Source: Diphasiastrum complanatum
Taxonomy: Eukaryota; Streptophyta; Lycopodiopsida; Lycopodiales; Lycopodiaceae
Reading direction: 5' to 3'
Assembly: GCA_029204225.1 (NCBI GenBank)
Contig: CM055092.1
Location: 14,835,059 to 14,899,058 of the forward strand
DNA: 64,000 bases
The notes under the pieces are model-generated. The model made no database searches. It saw only the letters and a list, made by a program, of their open reading frames with translations, and was not told the origin of the DNA. Both the position numbers and the translations under genes were made by a program. This document shows positions 12,284 to 24,010 of this stretch, piece after piece (the first letter of the stretch is position 1; each line of letters starts with the position of its first letter).

Positions 12284-15200
12284 TGTCTGGTTCAGAGGAT
12301 TCTGACGCGGATATGCGGTATTCCAGTGTACGAGTTTATTACTTATAAGCCAAAAATGTAATTAATAACCTTGTGAGGACCCAAGCTTATAATGGTATTA
12401 GAGCTTGGGCTTGCATCAATCAGAAGGGGACACTTTTTGCCTTTTGTAGCTTTTGTAGCTTTTTGATAATAGCTCCCTACTTTTTCTTCCTGATGGTGGA
12501 ATTGACCTCCAAGTAAGTGGCTTTTCAAGATCATGATGGTTTTCAGCCTAAAGATCAGTGTTATGGACGTTCTCCATAGCCGTAACTTCAAATTATTCCG
12601 TTTTTGATGATTTTTTATGTTTCTTCGACTTGTATTCACTGTTTTGGCTTGAAATTCATTGAACATTTTGTATGTTAGTGATTTTTTGAATAATACTTGC
12701 TATTTTTCAGTCATAATGACGATTTTTAATAATTGTTTGCCAATTATATGGTCAATATTGGATCAAGACTATAATTTGGTCAAAATTTAATGATTTTGGC
12801 TAAAATTGATTAGTAAGGATCACTTTTGTTGCGTGTGATTGAATCATGGTAGTTGAGGTTTGATTGCACTTGCATGTGGTTGTGATCCATTTGAATATGT
12901 CCAAATGATCAAAAAAACATGGGCTTCTGATGGGTTTTTCACTTTTTTGGAAAGTTTGAATCAATAACTTTGCATGCGCGTTCTTAGAGGTGTAATGAAG
13001 TTGTGCAGAGGTTGTAAACATGTTCAATAAGCTATTGTTATTGTAAAGTGTCCTAAAACCTCAAACATTAGTGTATTTTCAAAGATTTTTGAGCATGAAT
13101 AACTTTTTCTACAATATTTGAAACTTATGGGCTTGTATATCATCCGAAAGGTAGTTGGAATTACCTCTGATTCAAGTTCTCATACACCTATTTTGGTGCT
13201 TGGAGGCTTCGGTGTTTCCTTGGTAGGGGGCCCTCATAGAAATCAATTTTTGGTTGATTCGAGTCTACATATAATTAGTAAAAAGTGATTTTTTCAGTTC
13301 ATGTAAAAACAATTTACGTATAAAAAGTCAAAAGTTTCGTAAATCATTGGGTGTGGTTTTTGATGCATGCTCGGATATTTCAAAATCATTTCGATTTGGA
13401 TTAATAATAGTGAAACTAAAAGCTCAATGACCAAAATTGATTTTCACAGTTCCAGTCCATATCGAACAAAGTTTGAAAATCCTAGTTACGTAAATGTTTT
13501 AAAAAGAATCAAAATTGTTTTGAAATCTTGAAAAACTGTTTAGTTATCATTAAAACGAAATTGGCTTGATAAGTGAATGGCCTTATTGAGATGTAATTAG
13601 TCGGTTTATGAGGTCACAACTATTTTCACTTATACTTAAAGTTTTGGGGATTTGTCAACTAGTTAAAGCATTTTCTAGTTCTAGGGATCAATAATGGCCG
13701 AAGATAACACAAGTTTAGAAGAAAAGGTTCTCATGCGGACGCTCTTAAAATTTGCTAACAATTGAGTGTGGCACTCAATAAATGAGCGATCGAAACTCTT
13801 TGTGAAAAAATCAGACAAAAGTTTTGCTAAATCAAATTAGGACTCTATCATTGCCGAATTTGGGTTTTTACCCAAAACTATATTTGGTGGAGATGAATGA
13901 AAAGAAATCTGAGATGATAGATGACTAGTTGTCCAAAGGGAACAATTGCTTCAATCTACACGAAATTCTTGAAGAGAAAAGATTGAGAGCATTGTTTAAT
14001 TTGTTTTGGTCATAATGGCATGAGCATTCATTATAGAAAGATAAATTTTAATACCAAAACTGCAAATGCCATGACCAAACATTTTATTAGCAATCCAATT
14101 CCAATCCTATAAGGTTTCAAAGTTGAGCTTGATGGAGATGCTTGCATGATCAAAAGGAAGGATATCTTGATTGATTTCTTTTGATCAAAAATTCTATGGG
14201 AATAAGTGAAATGAACTTTTGAATCAGGCATCTAGGAATTATATTATGAAATGAGATTTGCTCCTACATATTGTCATAATACTAGAATACAAGTTATTCC
14301 ATGAGTGAATCAGAGATTTCGGCAATCAAGATTAATTACAACTTCTAAGATGATAGTAAAACTATTTGCAAAAGAATGGACTCTTGACAGATGGGACACG
14401 TCGGGGACTTGTTAGTACAGACAAATATTTATTCTTGTTAATGGCCATTTTGAATTCACTAAGAAGAAATTTACTAACTTGTGGAGGTTGATAGCGTGAT
14501 GAAATTCCAAGAATCTTACGTAGTCATTCTTCTTGCCAGTTTGTGATAGATTTTTGGATATTTGTCAAAAAAAGTCATTATCGTGTATCAAAATATCGTG
14601 TTTCTAGGAATTGATTGTAAAATAAGTTCTGTATCAAGTATAGAGTATCCAGTTGAATCTTTATGAATTTCCAATAAATAGATCTATAAATATAAAATTT
14701 CTTGGAGGGAGCGCTGGTGGCATGAGACAACAGTAATCGCCAAAGGGGTTTTTTTTATGTGAGAATGAAATAAATACCATGGTTAGCATTTACTTTCAAG
14801 GTAAAGCTAACAGTGGAAACCATTGGTTATTTTTTTTTTGGGTATTTTTTGAAATTCTAAGATATTGATTCGAATCCCAATGTGGTATCTCACTATTTAC
14901 AAGATCGGGAAGCTCTTAAAAGTTATTTTTCATTTAATTGTTTTTACTCCTCAAAATTTTTTTAAATACAAGACATCAAGTTGAGAAATGCTTGAAACAG
15001 TTACGTGTAGGTTAATAAGTCTTTTTGTGAATTGATAATTAGTTTTGGACTATAATTATTTGTTTCTTTAACTTTTGAGTTTTGATCTCCAGTGCAAGGT
15101 GGTGATTCATCCAATGTTTTATGTAAATCAAATTTACATGAAGGTGATGTTATTAACTTGCAAATCAATTTGGAAAATATATCGCTTATGGTATTTTTAA

Positions 15201-15540
15201 AACTCGAGATAGGACTCTAGAGTAGAGATAAATAAACAATTGAAAAATTGTTCTATCTTTGAGTACTTATTTGATATTTAAGGTCAGACTAAGAATAATG
15301 ATTTTTTAGATGTGTATTGAAGGTTAAAGAATTGGTTTCTGATTTTTTTTTTTTTTTTTGTTTTTAAAACAAAACTTGTTTAAGAGGGAAAAAAAATGTT
15401 ATGTCCATGTCGAGTTCAAAGGATTTAGAATAAATCTTGACGCGAATATTTGGTACTCCAATGAACGAGTTTATCAATTACGGCTAGTCATTCCGAATTA
15501 GGCCAAAAATGTAATCAATAACCTTGTGAGGACACTCCAA
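12284..15540 (+). mobile_element. Gypsy element H, plus strand, strongly decayed
   Basis: A 5' LTR remnant at about 12284-12391 shares CCAAAAATGTAATTAATAAC and CTTGTGAGGAC with the 3' LTR. Directly after it is TGGTATTAGAGC, an initiator-tRNA-Met primer site with one change (12393-12404). The interior has no long frame. Before the 3' LTR, at about 15110-15390, the degraded end of Gypsy pol can be read (HPMF.V.., then a chromodomain-like tail), as in the better copy at 27.9-28.4 kb. A purine tract leads into the 3' LTR start TGTTATGTCCATG near 15396. The 3' LTR is cut short around 15540. Confidence 0.65.
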
Positions 15541-15654
15541 TTAGAACATGTGGAGTAGTGCATGGTGATTGACAAATTTTTATGCAAGTTGAAGAGATCT
15601 ATGACAATTGGATGAGAATTAGAGTCTTGGAAGAAATATTTTTAGGCTCGAGTG

Positions 15655-17517
15655 GATAGAGTTTTCAGTTACTCAGAGATAGTTTAGAGTACACGGTACT
15701 AATTTGCTATTGCTTTGTGCTCTCATCATCTGATTTGTACATGCTACTTGTTGAATCAATCTTTCTTCTTATTGCGTTTAATATCATGTCAGAATGTATG
15801 CTTTTCTGTAGTCATTTGTAACTAATAAATCTCATATTGTTTCATCTGATCTGTTGAAAGTTCAACGCTGCAATATTCTATACATCACTTTGCACTCTGA
15901 AATTGTTTGGCTACGAAATCACTTTAGTATTAATGATATCAAGTTAGTTGCTAAAAGATTGAATGTGACTTTGGTCATTATAGATTTGTTCAATCATTGA
16001 TAGGCGTAGTCATGCATTAGTAAAGAAGGCTAGTTCCGCTGCGCTTGATAGTTCGTTCACAGTCTTCGACTTATCGAATCGTCATTCCTTCTTCCATCAT
16101 TCAGATCTTCAAGCTCTTGGCCTACGACGTCCGCACCTATCCTCACTATATGCTCATCCTCGCCTTGGTGAGTTCGATTGAGTGGTTTTACTTTGGCGGG
16201 TCCCTCAAAGATAGGAGTATTCGATAGAGATGGGTTTTCTGGATCTAATTGTTGGGGTCTTGGTAACACTACGTCACTTCGTCTATCATATAGTCCTTGA
16301 AATAAGGTGGCACATCATGTAATGGTAGTTCATCCCTTTTAGGCTCATGTTTACTTATTTTCTTCACCTTGGTATCTAGGGGAGGGGAACCATAGGTTCG
16401 TCGGCTGGGGTAATTCTCTCATTTTCCTTCTTGGTAACTCTTTTCTTGATCTCCTTGATCGGTTCGAGTTTAGGTTCCTTAGAAGGAGGATCTACGGGCT
16501 TGATTAAAACAAGTGGATCTCCTTTTTTACACACAGCCTTCCTTGATGAGGTTAGAGGTCTGGATGAGATTGGAGTTATTGGTTTAGATGGGTTAGATTT
16601 TTGGTTGTCATCCCATAATAACACTTCCAACTTATCAATAGCTTTGTGCTTATATTTGTCCCATTCCAACACAATAGTGCCCTTGCTATTGGCATTGGTA
16701 GATTCAAATTCATCATGGAATGATTCAAGCCATGGGGTAGTTTCTATGATATCAACCTTATTTGGGATAGGGGTGGCTCTAGATGTTACTGGGTGATGAT
16801 ATCTAACAGGATCCAAATACAAGGGGACCTCCTCGTCTGTATATTCTTGTTCTTCATCAAGCGTAAGTACTTGACTTAGTTCGATTCTTAGGGGCTCACT
16901 GATCTCCAATATTGGGTCCTAGCCATTGAACATGTATCATGAAATTTGAAATTTCATGAACATTGTCCTCTGGTTCGTTCCCCATCTCTCTTGTAGTGGA
17001 ATTGAGAATTTCATCTTCATTGGCTAGGTCAGATTGTGCATAAGAGTTATCACTTGAATGATCTATCATGAATTCAAGCAATCGATCGTGGCTAAGGCCT
17101 CCATCCAATCAACTATCTCGGTGTCGTCCTTAATCACTATTCGCCTCCAATGTCCCGAATATTTTAATTCCGTATCTTCATCTTTAGTTCGGTCGGTGGT
17201 CATCTTCCGTTGATCCGCCATTTTTACTACCCAAGTGGCATGATCAACCTTCATTGCTTTCTCCCGATTTTGTAAGATAATTTGCCCTTTTTCTCAATCA
17301 TGGAGATCATGTGAAGCACACAACCATGGTCGCCCAAGAAGGACCTTGCAAGACTGCGGGGTATTTGGTAGATCTAAGATGACAAAATTGATCACGAAGC
17401 GCACATCAACAATCTTCAAATGAACATTTCTTGTCATGCCAATAGGTCGCACACTCGATTGATTAGCCATTTTGATTGTGAAGGACATGTTCGATATAAT
17501 GCAGAAGAGATAATGTT
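15655..17517 (-). pseudogene. Gypsy-type protease relic with acidic spacer ORF (block copy 1)
   Basis: On the minus strand, 17294-17488 encodes an aspartic-protease-like segment with HLKIVDVRFVINFVILDLP and LLGRPWLCASHDLHD, the typical end of a plant Gypsy protease (LLGRPWL...HDW). The tryptophan after HD is now a stop, and EKGQIIL continues in the same frame. Downstream come an acidic, low-similarity region (16896-17254) and an open frame of 177 codons at 16376-16909 with no domain I know. No reverse transcriptase follows. The whole block recurs at 29735-31545 in the same orientation. Confidence 0.6.
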
Positions 17518-17886
17518 GTAAAAAATGTCAAATTCTAGCTATTTGTTTCGAGTTGATTTGTACATAACTTGATCCCACACATGTGGAGTCTGTTCCCACG
17601 TGTGGATGGTAGTCATAAATGCATCTAGTTTTAGTTAGATTGAATTTGTCTTGATTGACTCAAGTATGAACTAGTTGGAAGCTAGTCCAGTAGAAAATTG
17701 CCATGTGACTCCATTTCATTGATAGATCTAGCATTCAGATGTGAATGAGACATGGTTTCCACGTGTGAGGTGTTGTGTTCCCATATGTGTACATATCTGA
17801 AAAAAATTAGTAGAGTTGATCTTTCCTATAAGTTAGGTGATTTTCCTCAAATCAAGCAAAATCACAGTGAGGCGATGGCGCCAAGA
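17518..17886 (+). repeat. Copia LTR fragment (same family as Copia F), plus orientation
   Basis: The block begins near TGTCAAATTCTAGC and contains ACTTGATCCCACACATGTGG, TTCCCACGTGTGGATGG and AAATGCATCTAG. It aligns in order with the reverse complement of 55750-55380, the LTR of Copia F. It appears again, shorter, at 31549-31641. It has no coding sequence of its own orientation beside it, so it is a solo or truncated LTR. Confidence 0.7.
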
Positions 17887-17938
17887 TAGGACCATAGGGC
17901 CTTGACTCTCCCCCTGAATTAGACCATAGGACCTTGAT

Positions 17939-18370
17939 TCACTGACCAGTTTGGTTCTCAATGAATTGCTTGAACTCCTTGAAACAATTAAATGCTTCTG
18001 ACTTGTTCTTTATGAACATAATTCTGGTGAACTGGGAGTAGTCATCAATGAATGTGATAAAATATAGAGCTTGACCCAAAGAGGGTACGCTCATGGGACC
18101 ACATAAGTCACTGTAAATCAGTGACAGAATGCACAATGCTCTCTTGGCTTGTCCTCTTGAAAATTTTGTTCTAGGTTGTTTCCCTAGTAGACGATTTTCA
18201 CAAACAATCTGATTAAGTGTGGCAACAGCATTGATATTCATATTCTTGACCAATTTGTTATGATGCATGTACAAGATTGAACGCATGTTTAAATGGGCTA
18301 GCCTTTGATGCCAAACATGAGCATCAAAATTACTCACAAAAAGTGCATGATCGTGATTCCAGATGTATAA
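17939..18370 (-). pseudogene. Copia GAG-pre-integrase and integrase fragment (left half of a split Copia)
   Basis: The minus-strand frame reads FDAHVWHQRLAHLNM (GAG-pre-integrase, W-H-x-R-L-x-H), then a degenerate zinc-binding spacer, then LIYSDLCGPM and FITFIDDYSQFTRIMFIKNK of the integrase core. In the same frame the sequence upstream can be followed to about 18370. There a Gypsy LTR begins. The protease half of the same Copia is at 23696-24010. Confidence 0.8.
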
Positions 18371-18798
18371 GTAGATCGGCCCTCCAGAGATTATTGGTCA
18401 CGCCGAGATTTAATTCCATGTTGAGGCCTGTTTGTGACTGAATCACCTTGAGAGGACCCAGACTCTCTAATTGAGACATATGGAGTAGTACATGTACGTG
18501 TGACAGATATAGGCAGGAGGACTGCATGAAGAGATGTGATCTATTTATAGTTGACCTGCATGGGGGTTGCATGGTTTCATGCATAGAACTCTACTCTCTA
18601 TATAATGAGGTAGGGATTCTCCCGTCGACATATTGGGTTTAGGTTACCAGTTTTTCTCTTCTCCTCTTGCTTCACATGGCATGGCTTGGGGGCTAGATCC
18701 AGGTTTGATCTAGGATTGGTTGGGCGGTTTGGCTTCATAGTCTCTCCTATTGTGTTCTCCATTCCTCATCTTAGGGATTATCCCTTTGGGGCATTATA
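18371..18798 (+). repeat. 5' LTR of Gypsy C (5'-truncated)
   Basis: It starts inside the LTR at CGGCCCTCCAG, includes a TATA-like CTATATAATGAGG near 18598, and ends ATTATA two bases before the primer-binding site. The intact family LTR at 31642-32135 (minus strand) shows the expected TG...CA ends. Confidence 0.88.
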
Positions 18799-18799
18799 T

Positions 18800-18811
18800 T
18801 GGTATCAGAGC
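18800..18811 (+). promoter_or_regulatory. Primer-binding site (initiator tRNA-Met)
   Basis: TGGTATCAGAGC exactly matches the plant retroelement site complementary to the 3' end of initiator tRNA-Met and follows the 5' LTR end. Confidence 0.93.
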
Positions 18812-19369
18812 CCAACTAAGATGCGGTCTTGAATGGGATGAAGGCAAGCTCTACATCGAATTGGAAGCTTGGAGCACTTGGATTTACATCCCGGAAGGAG
18901 TGCTAGTTTTTCTCAAGGGAAGTTGGATTTGAGTTCACTGAAGCATGATTAGCAAAATTGGTGGTAGAGTGCACATCTACTTATTTGATTTTGTTAAGTT
19001 GCTTATGATTTAGTGATTATATCACTTTAGACTTCTTGAATCCTTGAGATGATTTGAATACACACAGAAGATCCGCATGTATAGAGCTACTTTGAATATT
19101 CATGCATGTGTTGTAGGATTTTTTTTTTTTTTGAAAGCTTTGAAGCTGTTGAGAGCTGTAATCTTGTTCTATATTGCCATGGTTGAAGATAAAGCTTTTT
19201 CCTGCAAACCCTCGATCTGTATAGCTGAGGGACATTGTAACAATGACTCAGGTTATTGTTCTAGATGCAACTTTTATTGAGGTCCTGCTTTTGACTTAAT
19301 CATAATCAGGTGCAAAGGTGGACAAGTTTTTCCCTATTGAAACACCTACAACTCTGCTAAACCCAGTAT

Positions 19370-19990
19370 GCATGTGGATAATCTCTATTGCATGTCATTT
19401 CAGAACTTGGATCGGTTAAAAGTAGTTGGGCACGAAACCCTGCTCCTTTGGGAGACGTTGTGAAGCACTGATGCTTCTTATAAACCCTGTTCTGATTGTG
19501 TTCTATGACATGCCAGAAAGTGGAGATCAAGCGGATCCTTATGTGGTCGAATTGGCAGTGATGTGATTGTAGCCATGGATTGACTTTCCCGAAGATGGCA
19601 GTTGAGAATAGGAGAAGAACGAGCAGCTGTCGAGCCTCTTTCTGTGGCCGCTGAGTTGTTTCTCCATCCAGAAGCATGCATCAGTTGACATTTTCTCATT
19701 GCTGTACTTTTGATAGCCTAATGTGGGTAGTTGTTCAATCCTGAGCAGTGATGGAGCAGACAATCTGGTTGGGAGGCTGTTGTGCAACTGAACCGAGGCC
19801 AGAACACCTGTGATTGAATTCGTTGGTGCAGAAGGAGGATGGAGCACAGTCGGCTGGTCGAAATCTGGCATGCAGCTGACAGAGATTCTGTTTGGTAGCG
19901 ATGGTGCCTGATTCGGGTCTGATTTGTGCACCCGTTGCGGCTGTGAAGGAGGGTTCGATGGAGCATTCTCGTTCCCTTTTGGAGCTCGGG
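19370..19990. other. GC-richer insert or captured segment inside Gypsy C
   Basis: Compared with the AT-rich interior around it, this stretch is GC-richer. It keeps overlapping open minus-strand frames (19539-19931 and others) and ends in a GGGGTTAGGGTTTGC motif often seen in plant 5' leaders. I recognise no protein. Confidence 0.35.
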
Positions 19991-22900
19991 GTTAGGGTTT
20001 GCAGGGGGAGGTCATGGTTTGTTTGGTTTTGGTTTTCTTTTTAGAAAACCTTGTAAGTTTTTTTGTATGCCTTTGTGCATGGTTTTTTTTAAAGTTAGTT
20101 TGGTGCATGAGGATGATCAACATTCGGGCTAATTGCTTAGCTGTCAGCATCAATACTGATTGCATGCCTTTAAAAAAAAAGGTTATAGCTTTTTGCTTTG
20201 GTGATAAGACATTGCATTAGGGCTTTAAAGTTTTTTTGTAATCCAAATAGACCTTTTGTTTGGGAACAAGAGATAATATTCTATAGTGATTATAGGACAA
20301 CTAGATGATCAATGGATCTCTAGAATGTCAAATAAGTCGGTTAAGGAACTTTTGGAAGGAAAAGCTGATGGTATGGGACATTAGTAATTTTGGAAAGGGA
20401 ATTCTAGGACTGTAAAGATCTGATGATCAATGGGTGTTTTAGTACCTAGTCGCGATATGGGAAAAATAAAACCATTTGATCAAATGTGGGGTATTTTGGA
20501 AAATTTTGAGGTTTAATCTAGATCCCAATATGATATCTCGTTATTTACAAAATCAGAGGCCCTCAAATCTATTTCTGGCTTACTTACTTAATCCTTTACT
20601 TCTAATGTAATTTTTTAAATGTAAAACATCAGACTGGTTTATATGATTCTTTCCAGCATGAAGTTATTCTTCTGAAAGACTGTTATGTCATATACATTAC
20701 TACTTGTGTGAATAGACTTGACATTCAGATAAATTCTAAATTGAAAGTGTTTCAATATCTTAAACCCTTGAATTTTTCTTTGTGCATAAATGAATTTTGA
20801 TGGAATGGTAGTTTCTATCACTCGGGTTGAAAATATTTGAAGGAAAAGTTCTGTTGTAATAGAGTGAATCTTTTAGTGGAATTACTTATTACTGATTTTT
20901 CTTGAATTTAAATATTTTTATATATCATCTTTCTAACTAAATTTTATTGAAATTTATAATTTCATTAAAAGGAGGGCTGCAGTGGTGGGATAAAATTCTA
21001 TTTGGGAATATGTAGGTTGCATAGTTTTTGGAAGAGAATCGATTGTGGTATAGAAATGAGATTTGGTCCGAAAGTAATTTCGGATGGATTCAGAGTAAGA
21101 TACCTAATTGGAACTTTTCAAAAAAGATGAATTTTCTAGGGATTATGTGGACAATCTAGAACTAGAACATGTTTGATATTTGAATCATTATCTATAAGTA
21201 GTACAGTAAAAGGTCAAAGGTTACTTATTCCATATTGATTGGAATAGAAGTAAGTTTGATCAAAATTTAAAGTTTGAGAGTTTTGTATTTGATCAACCTA
21301 ATCATAGTTTTAGTATTAGGATTAGAGAAGAGTTGATTGAGTGGAAGAAATTATGCTATTAGGGGAAATTGGATTGGAAAACTGTTGAGAATGAATTTTA
21401 TTCGTCTTAGAGATTTTCTGAATATGTTATTTACTCATGAGAAATAGAAAATCTTTTGTAGCTGAGTTACAAGATCTCAGTGAGATATGTGAGTAACATA
21501 TGTGGGTTCTGGGAAATCTGCCAAATAAAAATGTGTTCATGTACTGGGTCATAGTGAGATTATTCACATATGTGCCCGATTAATCTTGTATGAATCTACT
21601 GTGTATTCCTAGTAACTAGAGTTATTTGGTGCATTTAACCTAGTCGGTGAACATAAGCATATGATCAAGTATTGTCTTGACAGATACTTGTAGAGTTAAC
21701 AAATCTTTGCATAGAAGATTTATTGATTAACTTATAAATGATTTGGGTAAGGATCTAAATGTGGTGTCATACTAGAATAATCAAATTCTTCACCTAGACA
21801 TTTGAGATTTCTGAATCATTGGCAATTAACTTGAGTAGTTGATTACTCTAGGATGAAGTTAATTGGTAAAACGATTAGTGTGATGTAGATTCACCAGGAA
21901 CCGATAGTTTTGTTTTATATTGCTTATAAGATGCATGATTAGTGAATCATTTGGATTTATCAATTAAAATTGTGTGCATTGGATATACAGTATTCTTGGG
22001 AAAAAGTATTCCTTAGTTAAGGAATAGACTCAGCTCATTAGTGATTATATCCCAGAGCGCTCAATTGGATAACAAATCATAATGAATCCAAGAATAATAA
22101 TTGAACTGAATTTCAGCAGGATTTTGGATATCTAGATGTGATCCTGGATTGTAATCTAAAGTTCTCTTTTGTAGTTGAAGATGATTGTCATTTTGGTATA
22201 CGTTCAGTCTTTAATTACCAGTTGTTTATAGAATGTGAATCTTGCACTTCAGTTAAAGAATCATGTTTTGGAAATATTCCTAAATCCAGTATTTTTTTAA
22301 TGGAAAGATTTTGGTCTTGAGTTATGTTGGACATATACTCCAGTATCTTGTAAATGACTAAGTATGATTTTGGATTCCAGAAAATTATGATTGATGAATC
22401 ATATGAATCTAAATATTTATGATTGACGGATCATAAATAGATACTTAATTATTGGTGATGATTCTTGAGTATGATGATTAATTCTTGATCTATTATTTGA
22501 GTAAGAATTCAGATCAGTGTTTTGGATCTCTTTACTCCAGTATTCTAATTGAGAACCTATGGATCTCACCGATATTAATCTGCTATAGTTTATGGTCTGA
22601 AGATGCTTGAGTACTGTTCTTCATTTGATTGGATCTCCAGTTATCATGGGAGACAGACAAATCTATTAAAATAAATGAGTGCTATTTTCTTGTAGTTAAT
22701 GTTAGAAACAAGAGCATTTAACTCAAAAAAAAGTATCTGGGATACTCAGAGTTGAGTTTTTATCATTCTATATCTTAATGATTCTCCTAGAGATTCTAGT
22801 TGAATGAATTATCATATCTTAGAATTGGATTCTAAGGATAGTCATACTTGAAAGTGTTTTATGTATTGTCTGCCAGAGTTTGTGGATAATTTCAGACTGT

Positions 22901-23242
22901 AATTATCATTTTTTCTGTAACTTTAATCTCCTAAGTTAGGGAATATTTCACTCAATGGTTCATGTAAGTGCTTTACGTGAAGGTGATGTTACTAACTTGT
23001 GTTGAGTGTAATCCTATTGAAAAAATATACTTCTTAGTGTACTTTTCAAACCATAGTTTGTACTCCAGAACAGAAATTAACGATTGAAAATAGGTTTATC
23101 TCTGAGTACTTGTTTGATATGGATGCTAGACTAAGAATAATGATGTTCTCAATTGATATTGAAAGTTAAAGAAACTGTTCTTGTAATTTTTTTCTTGTCT
23201 TGAGGAGCTTCTAAGGATAGAAGCAGTTTAAGGAGGGAAGAA

Positions 23243-23695
23243 TGTTAAGGCCATATTGGGTTAAGGACCTGGAATAGTGCTAATATGGTAGACCGGCCCT
23301 CCAGTACTCGAGATTATTGCTCACGCCGAGATTTTATTCCATGTTGAGGCCTCTTTGTGACTAATTACCTTGAGAGGACCCAGACACTCTAATTAAGCCA
23401 TATGGACTAGTGCATGTACGTGTGACAGATATAGGCATGAGGATTGCATGAAGAGATGTGATCTATTTATAGTTGACTTGCATGGGGGTTGCATGGTTTC
23501 ATACACAGGACTCTACCCTCTATATAATGAGGTAGGGATTCTCCCGTCGACATATTGGATTTAGGTTACCAGTTTCTCTCTTCTCCTCTTGCTTCACATG
23601 GCATGGCTTGGGGGCTAGATCCAGGTTTGATCTAGGATTGGTTGGGCAGTTTGGCTCTATAGTCTCTCCTATTGTGTTTTCCTATCGTCATCTGA
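23243..23695 (+). repeat. 3' LTR of Gypsy C (3'-truncated)
   Basis: It starts TGTTAAGGCCATA after the purine tract. It matches the 5' LTR through the TATA-like region and stops at TCGTCATCT, where Copia protease/pre-integrase sequence resumes. Confidence 0.88.
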
Positions 23696-24010
23696 TCTTG
23701 CTAATAGATAATAAGTTCTTTGTTCAATTGGGTACATAAAGTATACCATCTAACTATCTAGTGATGCCGTCAGGGAACTGCAGTCGAATGGAGCTTTCAA
23801 CCTTGTGTGAACTTGAGTCGTCGAAGAAAATATACTTTGAATCTGTTGCTGTGAGAGTAGAAAATATGTTCTTATATGGTGTCATGTGTTGTGAAGCACT
23901 TGAATCAAGATACCATTGATAGACATCTCTACTTGGTTGTCCAAACAGTCGGAGGACATGGTTGAACAAGAAGAGCTCGTAGAAGATGATGTTGCTACAG
24001 ATGTACAAAT
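23696..24010 (-). pseudogene. Copia protease fragment (right half of the split Copia)
   Basis: The minus-strand frame has WYLDSSASQHMTPYKNIF, the Copia aspartic protease (W-x-L-D-S-x-A-x-x-H-M, with the usual G of DSGA replaced by S). It continues with one stop into GILYVPN and TKNLLSISKI, the pre-integrase leader. It breaks off at the Gypsy C 3' LTR. About 100 bp of the expected joining sequence are missing between this and 18370. Confidence 0.85.

Larger units (their letters stand above)
18371..23695 (+). mobile_element. Gypsy element C, plus strand, nested in a Copia
   Basis: Two direct LTRs (18371-18798 and 23243-23695) bound about 4.4 kb of decayed interior. TGGTATCAGAGC, a perfect initiator-tRNA-Met primer site, is at 18800-18811. 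A purine tract (AAGGAGGGAAGAA) precedes the 3' LTR. The interior before it keeps the eroded end of Gypsy pol, alignable to 28080-28390. No intact frame remains. By eye there are about two dozen differences over 400 aligned LTR bases, so the insertion is old. The 5' LTR lacks its first ~60 bases and the 3' LTR its last ~45, so both element ends were trimmed. Confidence 0.85.
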
